A stretch of 40,615 nucleotides of DNA, taken from Deltaproteobacteria bacterium (GTDB lineage Bacteria; Desulfobacterota; Binatia; UBA1149; JAJCZL01). Made by a program: the position numbers and the translations under genes. Where the stretch lies: contig JAJCZL010000002.1 in NCBI GenBank assembly GCA_029262415.1, forward strand, positions 1 through 40,615. Reading direction: 5' to 3'. The notes beneath the pieces were generated by a model. It worked only from the letters and a program-made list of their open reading frames with translations. It had not been told where the DNA came from and ran no database searches. Each line of letters starts with the position of its first letter. Position 1 is the first letter of the stretch. Shown here one piece after another: positions 1 through 8,970 of this stretch.

Positions 1-378
1 CCGGGTAACCACTTCTCGACCACGCTCGACTGCGATTCCTGCCACGACACGTTACGGTGGTCCTCCATAAGATTTACCCATAACACCGGAGCCTATCCTG
101 GCGATCATCGCGGCAACCTTGCCTGTAACAGCTGTCACACAGGCAACAGCCAAACCATTGCCTGGCGTTTCGCTGCGTACAAACCCGATTGTGCCGGCTG
201 TCACGCCAACGATTTCAAAGCCGGCGAGCACAAGAAGGTCGACACTCCCAGGGTCCTGTACACAGTCAGCGAACTGCGTGACTGCGCGGGTGCGTGCCAC
301 GAGTACACCAACTCGAGCTTCTCGACAATCAAGAAAACTCGGACGTCCGAGCACCGAGCCAGCGGAGGAGACTTCTAA
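1..378 (+). CDS. Multiheme c-type cytochrome, C-terminal part (partial)
   Basis: This is the 3' end of a gene that begins before the window. The 125 visible residues contain three CXXCH heme-binding motifs (residues 11-15 CDSCH, 42-46 CNSCH, 64-68 CAGCH) and a fourth, non-canonical CX3CH (95-100, CAGACH). Extra histidines at H4, H27, H36 and H77 are possible distal heme ligands. The spacing resembles the repeated CXXCH cytochrome domains of Geobacter-type multiheme proteins. Such proteins are normally exported and carry electrons in the periplasm or across the outer membrane. The stop lies 21 bp before the beta-barrel gene on the same strand, so the two probably form a transcription unit. The N-terminus, total heme number and localisation cannot be seen. 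Confidence 0.85.
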   Translation, partial: PGNHFSTTLDCDSCHDTLRWSSIRFTHNTGAYPGDHRGNLACNSCHTGNSQTIAWRFAAYKPDCAGCHANDFKAGEHKKVDTPRVLYTVSELRDCAGACHEYTNSSFSTIKKTRTSEHRASGGDF

Positions 379-399
379 CGCGGTCGTCGAATACCGGTA

Positions 400-2553
400 A
401 TGCGACACATCAAACTAGCCACACACGCACGGTGCATTTGCGCCTTCATGGTACTCCTGACTTCGCTTGTCGGAGTAGTACCAACATGGGCGCAGTCCGC
501 GCCCCGGACTCTGCTACGCATCGATACCGAGAAAGGTGCAACCGGCCCCGAAATCCATATAGTTTTTGACCAACAGGTTACCTACATCTCGCACGTCACC
601 GCCGAACGTGGGCGGGTGTTGGAGATCACCGTACAGACGACCTCAGCGGTGGCTGCGCAATCGCGCACCGGCGACGCACTCTCTGACGATGCAAGAGAGA
701 CGCTGCGTTGGAATCCTTCAACCGCAATTCCGCTTGAGGAAGTCGACCTCGACAATGAAGCGGGGATGTCAAGACTCATCGTCCGCTTCCGCACGCGCGT
801 CAAGGCCACGGCGCGGGGCGGAAAAGATTTCCGTAGCATCGTCGTCTCCCTCGAGGACAAACCCGCCGAAAAGCCGAGCACACCCCGACTACCGCCACCC
901 CGGATACCGCCGACGGCAAAGCTGCTGCCGCCACCCAACGCCGACCGACTAGGCGCCCTCTACGAAGAAGGACGCCAAGCCCTCACCGACGGTAAAACAT
1001 CGCGTGCAATCCAGGTGTTTACCAAGCTCACCGGCTACAGTGAGCATACCTACCGACGCGACGCCCTCGAGCTTCTCGGGCTCGCGCGTGAGCGCAACGG
1101 ACAGCTCGCCCACGCAAGGGCCGAGTACGAACGCTATCTCACCACCTACCCTGAAGGTGAAGGTAGCGAACGGGTTCAGCAGCGCTTGGCGGGACTCGTC
1201 ACCCGTCGCCGCGACGAGACCGGCAAACTGCGACCCGCCAAAGCCCGTAAAGAACGATCAGATTGGGAGTTGTTCGGAAGCTTCTCACAATTTCACCGCT
1301 ACGACGAAGCATCCACCGACCTGGCCGGGCAGGTATTCGAACTTTCGACGTTATCCTCGGATGTCTACCTGGCCGCGCGCAGACGCGGTGACGTATACGA
1401 CCTACGCACCCAACTGACCGCGGGCGTGGTTCAGGATTTCGGAGCACTCGGTGAAGACGACGGCAGGATTAGCGAAGCATACGTAGAAGGGAAACATCAT
1501 AGCCGTGGTATGGTCGGGCGCGTTGGACGACAATCTCGCAACACCAGCGGTATCCTCGGACGCTTCGACGGAGGCATACTCTCCTACGACCTATCCCAGT
1601 CAGCCACCCTTAACCTGAACCTCGGCTTCCCGGTCGATGCATCGACGATCGATCGGCTCGACACCGATCGTTTCTTATATGGGGTGAGCCTCGACCTCGG
1701 TACGTTCGCCGAAGAGTGGGATTTCAACCTCTTTGCGGTTGAACAACGGGCGCACGGGTTGTTAGACCGCCAAGCCGTCGGCGGCGAGGTACGTTATTTT
1801 TCACGCGGCCGATCCCTGTTCACGTTGCTCGATTACGACACTTCGTACAGTGAAGTAAATATCGCGCTCGTACTGGCCAACGCCACGCTGACAGAGAACA
1901 CCTCGGTCCACATGTCGGCCGACAAGCGCAAATCCCCGACATTGACGACCAGTAACGCGTTGATCGGTCAGCTGGGCGTAATAGCGCTCGACGACCTTTC
2001 AGTCGTATTCACCGAAGACGAAATCCGTCAACTCGCGCTTGATCGTACCGCCGAAAGCCGCTCCCTCAGCCTCGGAGCCTCGCATACCCTTAGCGAACAA
2101 TACCAAGCGAACATCGACGTGACCATGTCGAGCATCACTGAAACACCGGCGTCGGGCGGCGTCGAAGCGACAGCGGCCGCCGGCGACGACCTCTTCTACG
2201 ACCTGCAGTTGATCGCAACGAGTCTGTTCAAGACTGGCGATATTACGATCTTCGGACTTCGTTTCCAGGACACGACGACGTCTGACCTAATCTCGGCAAG
2301 CATCAACAGTCGCTACCCGATTACGCAGAAATTGAGGTTCAACCCGCGCCTCCAATTGAACCTACGCCCCGCGACTACAACCGTAGATAGAAGGTTCGCG
2401 GTCAGACCGTCCTTCCGACTCGAGTATCGATGGACGCGCGCTTTCCGTATCGAGTTAGAAACCGGCGGGGAGTTCGCCGACGAGAGCACCGCCGGCCAAA
2501 GCGACAACCTCACTTCCTATTTCGCATCGTTCGGTTACCGCTGGGACTTCTAG
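400..2553 (+). CDS. Outer-membrane beta-barrel protein with AMIN-like and TPR regions
   Basis: A 717-residue exported protein. Residues 1-32 form a signal peptide (hydrophobic core, cleavage near WAQ-SA). Residues about 35-150 resemble an AMIN-type beta domain, followed by a proline-rich linker (about 155-180). One or two TPR-like helical repeats follow at about 185-265 (LYEEGRQALTDG, ALELLGLARERNG). The remaining roughly 430 residues are alternating amphipathic beta strands ending in YRWDF, the terminal aromatic signal of outer-membrane barrels. It directly follows a multiheme cytochrome gene, which suggests a porin-cytochrome arrangement for electron transfer across the outer membrane. That role is inferred; a generic channel is equally possible. 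The start has only a weak Shine-Dalgarno site but precedes the signal peptide directly. Confidence 0.75.
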   Translation: MRHIKLATHARCICAFMVLLTSLVGVVPTWAQSAPRTLLRIDTEKGATGPEIHIVFDQQVTYISHVTAERGRVLEITVQTTSAVAAQSRTGDALSDDARETLRWNPSTAIPLEEVDLDNEAGMSRLIVRFRTRVKATARGGKDFRSIVVSLEDKPAEKPSTPRLPPPRIPPTAKLLPPPNADRLGALYEEGRQALTDGKTSRAIQVFTKLTGYSEHTYRRDALELLGLARERNGQLAHARAEYERYLTTYPEGEGSERVQQRLAGLVTRRRDETGKLRPAKARKERSDWELFGSFSQFHRYDEASTDLAGQVFELSTLSSDVYLAARRRGDVYDLRTQLTAGVVQDFGALGEDDGRISEAYVEGKHHSRGMVGRVGRQSRNTSGILGRFDGGILSYDLSQSATLNLNLGFPVDASTIDRLDTDRFLYGVSLDLGTFAEEWDFNLFAVEQRAHGLLDRQAVGGEVRYFSRGRSLFTLLDYDTSYSEVNIALVLANATLTENTSVHMSADKRKSPTLTTSNALIGQLGVIALDDLSVVFTEDEIRQLALDRTAESRSLSLGASHTLSEQYQANIDVTMSSITETPASGGVEATAAAGDDLFYDLQLIATSLFKTGDITIFGLRFQDTTTSDLISASINSRYPITQKLRFNPRLQLNLRPATTTVDRRFAVRPSFRLEYRWTRAFRIELETGGEFADESTAGQSDNLTSYFASFGYRWDF

Positions 2554-2662
2554 ACCGCTAGACTACACCGATCACCATGGACCAATGCGGGGCGTGCCGC
2601 AATGGAATCGACGCGCCGTCCACGCTATCAAAGGGCCTGATTCGCAACTCGGTGGAGGCACC

Positions 2663-3166
2663 ATGAACCGTAACTTCGTACTCACAGCATTTCTCTCGCT
2701 TGCCCTGCTCTCAAATCCGGCCACAGACTCAGCTCTTGCCGATGATCCCGCGCCGTTGAGCACAGGTCAGACCTTCGTCGAACGAGAACTGGCCGACCAA
2801 CACGGCAACGCCGTCACCCTGGGTGCGAACGCCGATCTCTTGCTGTTGTCGTTCAACATGAGCTTGTCGAAGTCGATCCACAAGTTCCTCGAAGAAAAGG
2901 ATCCGGCCTACCTGGCTGAACACCGCACGCAGTACGTCACCGACATCGCCAAAATGCCGGGCATCATCACGTTCATGTTCGCAGGCCCGAAGATGCGCAG
3001 GTACCCGTTCCCGATCATCTTGAACAAGGACGAAGACTTTGGTCCGCAATTTCCACAGCAAGATAAGAAGATTACTGCGATCAAGCTTGGCGAGGATCAC
3101 AAAGTCGAAACGATCCGCTACTTTGCCACGATGGAAGAAGTCGCAAAGGCCTACTACGAGAACTGA
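2663..3166 (+). CDS. Small secreted thioredoxin-fold-like protein without cysteines
   Basis: A 167-residue protein with a clear N-terminal signal peptide (MNRNFVLTAFLSLALLS, cleavage after about residue 26). The start at 2663 is chosen over an upstream in-frame ATG at 2585 because GGTGGAGG lies just before it and the signal peptide then sits at the N-terminus. The mature part begins VERELADQHGNAVTL followed by a hydrophobic strand, the usual opening of thioredoxin/peroxiredoxin-like domains such as the YtfJ group. It contains no cysteine at all, so it cannot do thiol redox chemistry. It converges with the RND transporter gene, with only 6 bp between the two stop codons. Function unknown. Confidence 0.7.
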   Translation: MNRNFVLTAFLSLALLSNPATDSALADDPAPLSTGQTFVERELADQHGNAVTLGANADLLLLSFNMSLSKSIHKFLEEKDPAYLAEHRTQYVTDIAKMPGIITFMFAGPKMRRYPFPIILNKDEDFGPQFPQQDKKITAIKLGEDHKVETIRYFATMEEVAKAYYEN

Positions 3167-3172
3167 ACCGTG

Positions 3173-5215
3173 CTAGCGCGGCGGCAGCAGTTTACCGCGG
3201 CACGCAGACATGACCGCCGGTAGCACCACGACATTCAAAACCAACGCGAACGCAACACCGATGGTGAGCGTCAGCGCAAACGAGGCCATGCCGCGGTGAC
3301 GGGTAAACGCGAGCGCTGCGAATGCCGCGATAGTCGTCAGCGAGGTCAGCACAACGCTTCGGCCCGAACTCGTTAGCGTCGCCTCCAAATCCCCGCCCAC
3401 GTCTCGGAATCGGTGCACCAGGTGAACGCCGTCATCGACGGCGATCCCGAGAATGACCGGCCATGCCATGATGTTGAGTGGGTTCATCGAGATCCCGAAC
3501 AGGGTCATGGAAGCACGCGTGCAAAACACCGTCATCAGTACCGGCAGCATGACGATGAGCGTTGCGGAGATGCTGCGCGAGCCTAGCAGTACGAACAACA
3601 CCAACAACACAGACCCCGCAAGCGCCGCGATACGCAACGACTCCTTCGACAACTCGCTCATGAACAGCCCGAGGAACGGCATCCCTGTAACGGTCGGGTC
3701 CAACGCGCGCATACGCGTGACGAACTCTCGCTGCGCCGCCTCCTCCCAAACGTCGCTACTCGGGTAGGCATAGACGGCGTAGCGCCCGGCGGGACTCTTG
3801 AATCGCGACAACAACGCCGGTGACACAGGGTCGGCCCCCGCGAGCGAGGCGGCGACGGCGTCGCTTAGCGAACGGACCGCCGCGACACCTTCGCTTGCAC
3901 GCAGACGCTGCGTCAACTCACGCACAGCCTCTGGTGAATCCACGTTGAACGCTGCGAACACCGGCGAGAATTGCGAGCGGCGGACCATCTCGCGCTCGAG
4001 CCGGACGGCTTCGGAACCTGCGGCCTGCAGATTGAGGTAGTCGGAGTCAAAACCCGGGGCGGGTACCGCGGCCGCAGCCAACGCCGCCGCGCCGCAAAGC
4101 GCGGCAAAGCGGCCTCGGCTGAGCGCCATCAAAACACCACCGATGCGTCCGCCTGCGGCATGTCCGGCACGGCGCAACGGGGGTCTATGCAAGACCAGAA
4201 GCGCAGGCAAGACCGTCACCATCGACGCAAGGCAGACGATAACCCCGACCCCGGCAATGGTGCCGAGCTCGGCGAACCCACGGAAACCCGTCAGGTTCAT
4301 CGCGAGAAAGACCGAAGCAGTGGTCAATGCTCCGGTTTGCAGCGCGGGCGCCTGCGACGAGACTGCCTCGACAACCGCTTTGCGCGGCTCTAGGCCGCAA
4401 GCAGAGAGCTGCTCGAATCGATCGACGATGTGAAGCCCAAAATCGATGCCGATACCAAACAGAATCGAGGCGAAGAAGGCCGAAAGCAGCGTCAGATGGC
4501 CCGGCTGGATCGCCGCGATACCGAGCGTCACTGCGACCCCCACTAGGAGCGCGGCCATCGCCAGCAACGGCCGGGCGAATGATCGAAAACTCACGGCAAA
4601 CAAACCGAGAACGGCAATGAGCGAGATCGCCGACAGCTTCGAGATGTCTTGTTGTATGACGTCGCGGTCGTCGAGCGCGTAACGTGGTAACCCGGTCAGG
4701 CCCGCGCGTACGCCACCGGCCTGCAAGTCCGCCCCATCGATTACCGCTTGCACGCCGCGGACGAACGGCTCGATCGTCGTCGCGCTGGAGTGCGGGTCGT
4801 CAGGTTGTACAAAGATGAAAGCCATTCCCCCGTCATCGGAGGTCAGATAGTCGTCGCCGTCGCTGAGAAGTCCACCCTTGGCCGGATCGCGGCTGATGAC
4901 CGACAACACCCCCGGCGCAGCACCCAGCCGCGAGGCGACCACATCGACGGAACCTTTGAGCTTCGCCTGATCGTCGGACTCAAGGACTACGACAAGCGTA
5001 TTCGGCGTGCCAAACTCAGCCGCAAAACCCGTGAAGAGCCGAACCTCGGGGAGATCGGGCGAGATGAGATCGAGGTTTGAGGTTCGGATACCCAGATGAG
5101 TTGCAGCGAACGCAAGTGAGGCAATGCTCAGCAACGCCGCGAACACCAGGGTCCGCCACGGACGCTCGGTAGAGGTTCGCGCTGCACGCGTGAGCAAGAA
5201 CCCCCGCGTACTCAT
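3173..5215 (-). CDS. MMPL/RND-family transporter (HpnN-like)
   Basis: A 680-residue inner-membrane protein with the duplicated RND layout: one N-terminal TM helix, a large periplasmic loop (about 45-185), a bundle of five or six TM helices, a second loop and a final bundle. Each half carries the MMPL helix-4 motif with acidic residues (FGIGIDFGLHIVDRF and LGIAVDDGVHLVHRF) that typically forms the proton relay. Related proteins move lipids, hopanoids or hydrophobic compounds. It is the last gene of the operon starting at 10586, and its ATG overlaps the stop of the MFS-cytochrome fusion by 4 nt, indicating translational coupling. No adaptor or outer-membrane partner lies adjacent. The substrate is unknown; lipid or isoprenoid export would fit the upstream genes. 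Confidence 0.85.
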   Translation of the reverse strand: MSTRGFLLTRAARTSTERPWRTLVFAALLSIASLAFAATHLGIRTSNLDLISPDLPEVRLFTGFAAEFGTPNTLVVVLESDDQAKLKGSVDVVASRLGAAPGVLSVISRDPAKGGLLSDGDDYLTSDDGGMAFIFVQPDDPHSSATTIEPFVRGVQAVIDGADLQAGGVRAGLTGLPRYALDDRDVIQQDISKLSAISLIAVLGLFAVSFRSFARPLLAMAALLVGVAVTLGIAAIQPGHLTLLSAFFASILFGIGIDFGLHIVDRFEQLSACGLEPRKAVVEAVSSQAPALQTGALTTASVFLAMNLTGFRGFAELGTIAGVGVIVCLASMVTVLPALLVLHRPPLRRAGHAAGGRIGGVLMALSRGRFAALCGAAALAAAAVPAPGFDSDYLNLQAAGSEAVRLEREMVRRSQFSPVFAAFNVDSPEAVRELTQRLRASEGVAAVRSLSDAVAASLAGADPVSPALLSRFKSPAGRYAVYAYPSSDVWEEAAQREFVTRMRALDPTVTGMPFLGLFMSELSKESLRIAALAGSVLLVLFVLLGSRSISATLIVMLPVLMTVFCTRASMTLFGISMNPLNIMAWPVILGIAVDDGVHLVHRFRDVGGDLEATLTSSGRSVVLTSLTTIAAFAALAFTRHRGMASFALTLTIGVAFALVLNVVVLPAVMSACRGKLLPPR

Positions 5216-7209
5216 CGGGCGTCCCTGGACCGTAAGAACCGTAAGTACGCCACAATGTCGGAAACCTGCTGATCGCTCAGCGTTTCATGGCCCGACATCG
5301 AGGTGTTGGCTACCCCAAATCTGACTACCCGAGCCAGCGCATCGTCGAGCGGTTCGGCACCCTCGCCCCAAGAGACCAAAACGAACTCGGGTTTCTGCAA
5401 ATCCATCGCAGTGTCTTTAGTGGCGGCTTTGAGTGTGCCTTTGAGTGTGCCGGCCAGCGGACCGTCGCCGCGTCCAGTTGGTCCGTGACAGGCCGCACAA
5501 TTGGCATCGAACAGGGGTTTTCCGCGTTGTACCGATGCTGAATGCCGCGGCCGCTGGATCGTCGCACGTTGCGTCGCCGCGTAGCGTTCCTCAGCCGTAT
5601 CGCGACCGAGCCAGGACAGGTAAGCAACCAGATCGGCACCGCGCACGTCTTCGAACAGATGCGCATAGGCAGGCATGCGCGACGCCGGGTTGAGCGCGCG
5701 TGGATCCTTCAGGTGGATCTCCTGCCAGACTGCGCTGCGACGGTTGCCGACGCGGGCCAGATCCGGCCCCTGCCTACGGTTGCCGGGCATCGGCGGCCGA
5801 TCTTCACGCGAGAAACCTCCGGGAGGTCCCCAGGCCGCGACGTCCGCGCTGTCGGCGCGTACGTATTGAGAGTGGCAGTTGATGCACCCCTCGGCGATAT
5901 AGACCATTCGACCTTCAGAAACGGCGCTATGCTCAGTTTTGGCGGTCGGTTCGACCGCCGATTGTGGCGCTCGATCGGCACCGTGTGCAACCTGAAGAAG
6001 CAACGCCGCGACGAAGAACAACAGCGGCATACCGTATACGCGCCGAACCGCGTAGGAAGTACGCCGGTCGGCAAACGCCCATCCAAGTGCGAGCACCAGC
6101 CCAGCCGCGACGACGAAGGAGGCGGGGATACGGTGAAGCTCTTGCGCCATGCCGACCCCAAGTGCCGAACCCAACCAACCCGCGATACCGTAGAGCAGCG
6201 CAGCCCGCCACCGGATCGGAACGAGCCCTTCGCGTTCGGCCGCAAGCGACGGAAAGACAACCAAGGCAGTCGAATAGAGTGAGATCCCGAACGCGTACAG
6301 CGGCCCTGCGATTCGCGCGGTCTCTTGCCAGTGCGCAAGCGTGCTGAACGCGAGCACAAACAAGCCGAACGCCGCGAGCAGCAGCCCACGAAAACGCCCG
6401 CGATCCAATAGCAAGCCGGCGACCAGAGCGCCGGCCAGGTGGGAGCCCCCCTGCGTCAGCTGTTGCGCGTCGCTTCCCCAAGTGGCGCCCTTGAGGCCGA
6501 TGGTTTCTTGGATAACTGCGAAAGCGGCCGAGTCGAGCCAGATTAACGCTAGAAACGACGCAACAACCGTCGCGAACCCAAGCCGAGTGTAGTCAACGTA
6601 ACCGTTGCGCGCCGCGTGCTTATCGGCGGCCGCCGCGGTGTCCGCACTTGGGTGCGGAGGCGCCGCCGTTGTCGCCGATACCCACACGAACGCGGCAATG
6701 CAGAGCGTGGCCGGAAACCAACAGCGCAAGGTCACACTCCCCGCAAACAAAAACGGGATGTTGCACACCAAGTAAGCGAGTCCGGTGCCGAGTCCCGCGC
6801 CCAGCCCGAGCCTTGATACCGGCAACATCGAGCGGAGGCTCGCCGCAACAGAGACCGTAAGGAGACCGGTAAAGCAGCCGACACCGGCGGATACCAGCAC
6901 CGACGGCACCAACCCGGTGCACCAGGGAGCAACGAACGCCACCACCGCGCAGCCGAGCAAGGCAACGCGCACAAGCAGATCCGCCGAGGTTCTGCCGAGC
7001 AACCAAGCGGTCGCCAGACTCATAGCCAGGCCCGAGAGCCCCATCGCCGTCATCGACGAACGCACCAGTGAAGGATCAACGAGTGTAGATTGGAGTAGAT
7101 CGAGGAAGCCGAACTGTGCGAACAGAAGAAAGTAGACGTAAGTAGTCGAGACAACGACTATGCCTTGGCGCAGCCCGCTGACTGTTCCGCGTTCGCCGTC
7201 TTCAGTCAC
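5212..7209 (-). CDS. MFS-like membrane domain fused to CcoO-like and CcoP-like cytochrome c domains
   Basis: A 665-residue fusion. Residues about 10-405 are roughly 12 TM helices in an MFS-like pattern, with a hydrophilic central loop near 180-205. After the last helix, residues 430-540 carry GRMVYIAEGCINCHSQYVR (heme motif 442-446), GPDLARVGNRRS and MPAYAHL (M512 likely axial ligand). This is the characteristic monoheme signature of cbb3 oxidase subunit CcoO/FixO. Residues 560-665 form a second class I cytochrome c domain (CAACH 571-575, likely M638 ligand), like the CcoP C-terminal domain. GTG at 7209 was chosen because GGGAGG precedes it; it overlaps the upstream gene by 8 nt. Both heme domains would face the periplasm. 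The fusion is unusual; a role in electron transfer to or from the adjacent oxidase-like subunit is inferred. Confidence 0.88.
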   Translation of the reverse strand: MTEDGERGTVSGLRQGIVVVSTTYVYFLLFAQFGFLDLLQSTLVDPSLVRSSMTAMGLSGLAMSLATAWLLGRTSADLLVRVALLGCAVVAFVAPWCTGLVPSVLVSAGVGCFTGLLTVSVAASLRSMLPVSRLGLGAGLGTGLAYLVCNIPFLFAGSVTLRCWFPATLCIAAFVWVSATTAAPPHPSADTAAAADKHAARNGYVDYTRLGFATVVASFLALIWLDSAAFAVIQETIGLKGATWGSDAQQLTQGGSHLAGALVAGLLLDRGRFRGLLLAAFGLFVLAFSTLAHWQETARIAGPLYAFGISLYSTALVVFPSLAAEREGLVPIRWRAALLYGIAGWLGSALGVGMAQELHRIPASFVVAAGLVLALGWAFADRRTSYAVRRVYGMPLLFFVAALLLQVAHGADRAPQSAVEPTAKTEHSAVSEGRMVYIAEGCINCHSQYVRADSADVAAWGPPGGFSREDRPPMPGNRRQGPDLARVGNRRSAVWQEIHLKDPRALNPASRMPAYAHLFEDVRGADLVAYLSWLGRDTAEERYAATQRATIQRPRHSASVQRGKPLFDANCAACHGPTGRGDGPLAGTLKGTLKAATKDTAMDLQKPEFVLVSWGEGAEPLDDALARVVRFGVANTSMSGHETLSDQQVSDIVAYLRFLRSRDAR

Positions 7210-7624
7210 TTGCGCCTCCCGAGAGTTCCTTGAGCATCCAAACTTGAACGGCAGCGAAGGATGCATCGGTGAAACAGACAACCATCCATGCCGGCTCCAA
7301 CCCGCCGCGCGAAACCTCGAAGGCTACGAACCCCGCGACCGCGGCACGCACTACCCCAGTTATGAAAAGCACGCTCATTACCAACTCGCGCCGCGGCGAC
7401 CAACGTGCGACCGCAGGCAGCCAGTAGGTGAGACCCACAGTGAAGACGAAGACTCCGATGTAGCGCAGGTAGACCGGCTCTTTGGGCAGCGTCTCGATGG
7501 ACATCAAGCGCAGGGTGAACTCGGGAGCGGCAAGCAACAGGAGACCCGTACAAGCATCCGCAAACCCTGCAAGCCAACAGTATATCGCGATCCCCATCGG
7601 GATCTCAGAGTAACAGCGGTTCAT
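7202..7624 (-). CDS. Small membrane protein of the oxidase-like operon, function unknown
   Basis: A 140-residue hydrophobic protein with about four TM helices (roughly 10-32, 50-70, 80-103 and 110-132). I do not recognise the family; it vaguely resembles small DoxX/DUF4345-type four-helix proteins. Its ATG overlaps the stop of the oxidase subunit I homologue by 4 nt, and its end overlaps the start of the MFS-cytochrome fusion by 8 nt. It sits where a cbb3 operon would carry its small subunit genes, so an accessory or assembly role in the same complex is a reasonable inference. It has no heme motif; cysteines occur at C5, C17, C26 and C117. Confidence 0.75.
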   Translation of the reverse strand: MNRCYSEIPMGIAIYCWLAGFADACTGLLLLAAPEFTLRLMSIETLPKEPVYLRYIGVFVFTVGLTYWLPAVARWSPRRELVMSVLFITGVVRAAVAGFVAFEVSRGGLEPAWMVVCFTDASFAAVQVWMLKELSGGASD

Positions 7625-8958
7625 GCCTGAGCCTCGCTCGGCAAAGGCGTGCCCGTACTACGCCATGCCGCGACCAACCAACAAAGCGACGCAACCGTCA
7701 TCGCAGCGCCGCTAACCAGTCGGACAAAGTACCCAACGGAAACCATAGCCGAGCGTCGAAATAGAACTCCTGGATCGAAACCTTCGATCGTGCCGACAAG
7801 AAGAAGCGTCGTTGCCAGCACGACCATCCCTCCGTGCCAAAGCCAGAACGGTGCCGGAGCCGAAAATACGGCACGGAAACGCGACCTACGGTGGAGACAT
7901 TGTAGAACCACCACGTTGAACGACGTAACCAGTCCGGCCATCGCGATATGCGCATGGGCGACCAACGCGTTGGTGAATTTCCACCTGTCGAGAACCCCGG
8001 GCAGAAAGCCGATGATTCCAGTCGCCAACAATGCCGTTCCCCAAAACGCGAAGGCCACCAACCAAGAGCGGGTCGTCCGCGGCCACGAGAAGTTGCGCAG
8101 ATGCACCGTTAGCAACGGCAGCCAGACTGCGAGGCTTGCTAGAGCGATGATATGAGCGACTTGATGATTGGAGACATCGCCGTGATCAAGCGCGCCAAAC
8201 CACGCAAAATGCAATACCAGAACCCCCACGACCAAACGCGTAGTGCGGCCTTCATCGTGCGCTTTCAAACCGAGCAGTATCGGCGTGAGCACGGCAATTG
8301 TAACGATGCCGAGTGAACTGCCGAGCAAACTCGCTCCCGTCGCACCACTGCTACGCGGATTAACCGACGGATACACCGAGTCGCCGGCGGCCCAAACGAG
8401 AACAAACGGTACCGATGCCAACAGCGCCAGCAACAGCCAACCGGCCGCAACCGCAGCGCTCGACCACGAGTGCGTCAATAGTGACGCACGGCGCGACCGG
8501 CGCACGGCGAGCGCGGCAAGAACACCCGCCAACACCACTAAGTTCGCAAACATGAGCACCCGCGACACGCCGCCCCATTCGAGAAACAGCTTGCCGCTCG
8601 AGCCACCGGCGAGCCATTCGACAGCGGCAAACACCAGCGTTCCGGACCACACGCCCAGAGCGATATGACCAAGAGGTCCGGCGTCACCACCCGGTGCGTA
8701 CCAGGCAAGTAACAACCCCACCAGTGGCAGACTCGTCCACCCATACAGGTGCAGACTCGTATGCAGAGGCACCCAACGCCCATAGGTAAGCGGGACGAAG
8801 GGCGAACCGAGGTCGGGCCAAACCAGCAGCGCCGCCAACAAGACGCCGACGAGATTGGCGGCAACCAGCCAGGTAAGACTGTGGATGGCGGCAGACTCCG
8901 ACACAGTCATCGACTGCGGCTGCAGCGGCAACGCCCTGGTAGGCATGGAAGGCGACAA
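7621..8958 (-). CDS. Heme-copper oxidase subunit I homologue (CcoN/NorB-like) lacking canonical CuB ligands
   Basis: A 445-residue polytopic protein with about 12 TM helices. The likely low-spin heme ligand motif LHTSLHLYGW (H66/H70) matches helix II of CcoN/NorB, and AHAHIAMAGL (H335, H337) matches the helix X HxH that binds both hemes. The protein contains neither an HH dipeptide nor an HxxxY motif anywhere, so the standard CuB site is absent. The helix VI equivalent (GASLLGSSLGIV, about 208-220) has no His, and the helix VII equivalent reads HFAWFGALDHGD, with DH259 where HH is expected. The start is TTG with AAGGG 7 nt upstream, 12 nt after the prenyl synthase stop; ATG at 8946 is an alternative. 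Family membership is reasonably certain. Oxygen or NO reduction is doubtful, and electron transfer only is possible. Confidence 0.82.
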   Translation of the reverse strand: MSPSMPTRALPLQPQSMTVSESAAIHSLTWLVAANLVGVLLAALLVWPDLGSPFVPLTYGRWVPLHTSLHLYGWTSLPLVGLLLAWYAPGGDAGPLGHIALGVWSGTLVFAAVEWLAGGSSGKLFLEWGGVSRVLMFANLVVLAGVLAALAVRRSRRASLLTHSWSSAAVAAGWLLLALLASVPFVLVWAAGDSVYPSVNPRSSGATGASLLGSSLGIVTIAVLTPILLGLKAHDEGRTTRLVVGVLVLHFAWFGALDHGDVSNHQVAHIIALASLAVWLPLLTVHLRNFSWPRTTRSWLVAFAFWGTALLATGIIGFLPGVLDRWKFTNALVAHAHIAMAGLVTSFNVVVLQCLHRRSRFRAVFSAPAPFWLWHGGMVVLATTLLLVGTIEGFDPGVLFRRSAMVSVGYFVRLVSGAAMTVASLCWLVAAWRSTGTPLPSEAQA

Positions 8959-8970
8959 GACCGCGCCCTT

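Noticed and set aside
2585-2662. Upstream start for the small secreted protein
   Set aside because: The extra 26 residues would bury the signal peptide, and the better ribosome-binding site is at 2663.
3432-4620. Several open frames on both strands within the first RND gene
   Set aside because: They are Arg/Pro/Ala-rich shadows of the transporter reading frame, a known effect of high GC.
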